64,000 nt of DNA from AP-15 sp963790875 (GTDB lineage Bacteria > Pseudomonadota > Alphaproteobacteria > ATCC43930 > CGMCC-115725): the NCBI GenBank assembly GCA_963790875.1, contig CAWBQT010000008.1, positions 806,001 through 870,000 of the forward strand, given 5' to 3'. Position 1 is the stretch's first letter. Every line of letters starts with the position of its first letter. A program made the translations under genes and the position numbers. The notes under the pieces are model-generated. The model was given only the letters and a program-made list of their open reading frames with translations, did no database searches and was not told where the DNA came from. This document shows, in pieces, positions 63,479-64,000 of the stretch.

Positions 63479-64000
63479 ACGGCCGCCGCCGATTTTCGCG
63501 GCCGGCTCGCGGCGCGGCGCCGTGCCGGTTCTCGCGGCGCTGATCGCGCTGTCCTGGGCGGCCCTGTGGCTGTGGGGCGAGAGCCCGTACGGCCGGTTTC
63601 TCGAGCATGGACGAGGGCTCGACGGCGGCGTCGCGCCGGCGTTGTGCCAAGCGCTGCCGGCGGGACGCACGCTCGTGCCGCTGGCCCTTTATGTCGGCGG
63701 CTGGCTGTTGATGACGGCCGCAATGATGCTGCCGACGATGCTACCGCTGCTCGCCCGCTTCGAACGGATCGCGCAACAGCGTCCCGAACGGCGGCGGCTA
63801 ATCGTGCTGCTGATCGGCGGATATCTCGCCGTCTGGATCGGCTTCGGCGCCGCCGTCCATCTCATCGACGCGGCACTGCACGAACTGGTGCAGCGCTCCG
63901 CGTGGCTGTTGGCGAACGGCTGGTTGATGGGCGCTTATCCTCGCGGTCGCCGGCGGTTTTCAATTCAGCCGGCTGAAATATCGCTGCCTCGCCCGGTGCC
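63468..64000 (+). CDS. DUF2182 membrane protein, 3' end cut off and frameshifted
   Basis: The 5' part of a multi-helix membrane protein running off the window. The typical DUF2182 core is visible: GGWLLMTAAMMLPTMLPLLARF, followed by LLIGGYLAVWIGFGA. Near 63929 the frame breaks: the reading becomes ANGWLMGAYPRGRRR, whereas one base later it continues as ALILAVAGGFQFSRLKYRCL, the conserved end of the domain. One missing base in the GGG run would restore it. The start is a TTG at 63468 overlapping DUF1326 (best guess); a GTG at 63522 is possible. Confidence 0.72.
   Translation, partial: MAAERPPPIFAAGSRRGAVPVLAALIALSWAALWLWGESPYGRFLEHGRGLDGGVAPALCQALPAGRTLVPLALYVGGWLLMTAAMMLPTMLPLLARFERIAQQRPERRRLIVLLIGGYLAVWIGFGAAVHLIDAALHELVQRSAWLLANGWLMGAYPRGRRRFSIQPAEISLPRPV

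Overview
The window is chromosomal DNA from a GC-rich alphaproteobacterium, most likely of the Rhodospirillales/Acetobacteraceae type. This is judged from gene content and order, not from a database search. The markers are rnpB next to a complete-looking dcw (division and cell wall) cluster, a DivK/PleD pair, an EipB-type envelope protein, a TIGR02300 protein, the hemD-mitofilin-hemY block, class II AroA, and rph-rdgB-hemW. Genes are dense, often overlap by 1-4 bases, and use many GTG/TTG starts. Long antisense frames in the GC-rich genes are shadows and are not annotated.

Layout. 1-1507 is an AT-richer stretch with no recognisable gene, at the 3' side of a tRNA-Thr(CGT). 1648-5076 (minus) is hemY-like, mitofilin-like and hemD. 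5225-6543 (plus) is a SIMPL protein and thiE. 6666-16433 is an accessory, catabolic-looking block: a fumarate-reductase-like flavoprotein divergent from an MFS carrier, a small secreted protein, an orphan HyuA-type hydantoinase subunit, a cyclase-family hydrolase, an NHL-repeat protein, and a frameshifted DHA2-type MFS pump. 16967-17385 is RNase P RNA, followed by a small ribbon-helix-helix regulator with its own palindrome. 18310-37816 is the dcw cluster: an MraZ operator, then mraZ-rsmH-ftsL-ftsI-murE-murF-mraY-ftsW-murG-murC-murB-ddl-ftsQ-ftsA-ftsZ-lpxC-bamD. murD is missing from its usual place between mraY and ftsW.

37940-43563 is a second conserved block joined directly behind bamD: an N-terminally truncated rnr, an S41 peptidase, rpmG, pleD and divK. 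43715-50992 holds a fructokinase-like ROK kinase, eipB, aspS, a TPR protein, bamB and der. 51089-55069 holds a GFA protein, queC, rph, rdgB and hemW. 55146-60759 holds a flavin reductase, an SDR, a polyphosphate-glucokinase-like ROK kinase, a DUF2272 lipoprotein, a tyrosine-phosphatase-like protein and two methyltransferases. 60894-64000 holds aroA, TIGR02300, DUF1326 and DUF2182, the last running off the window and shifted in frame near the end.

How the genes work together. The core is one long, translationally coupled transcription unit that makes peptidoglycan precursors (MurE/F/C/B/G, MraY, Ddl), polymerises them at the septum (FtsI/W/Q/L/A/Z) and starts lipid A synthesis (LpxC). BamD and BamB serve outer-membrane protein assembly, and PleD/DivK control the cell cycle. 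No CRISPR array, intact prophage or transposase was seen. The most notable oddities are the lost murD, the bamD/rnr junction with a truncated rnr, four putative frameshifts at three loci, and the uncharacterised catabolic block at 6.7-15 kb.
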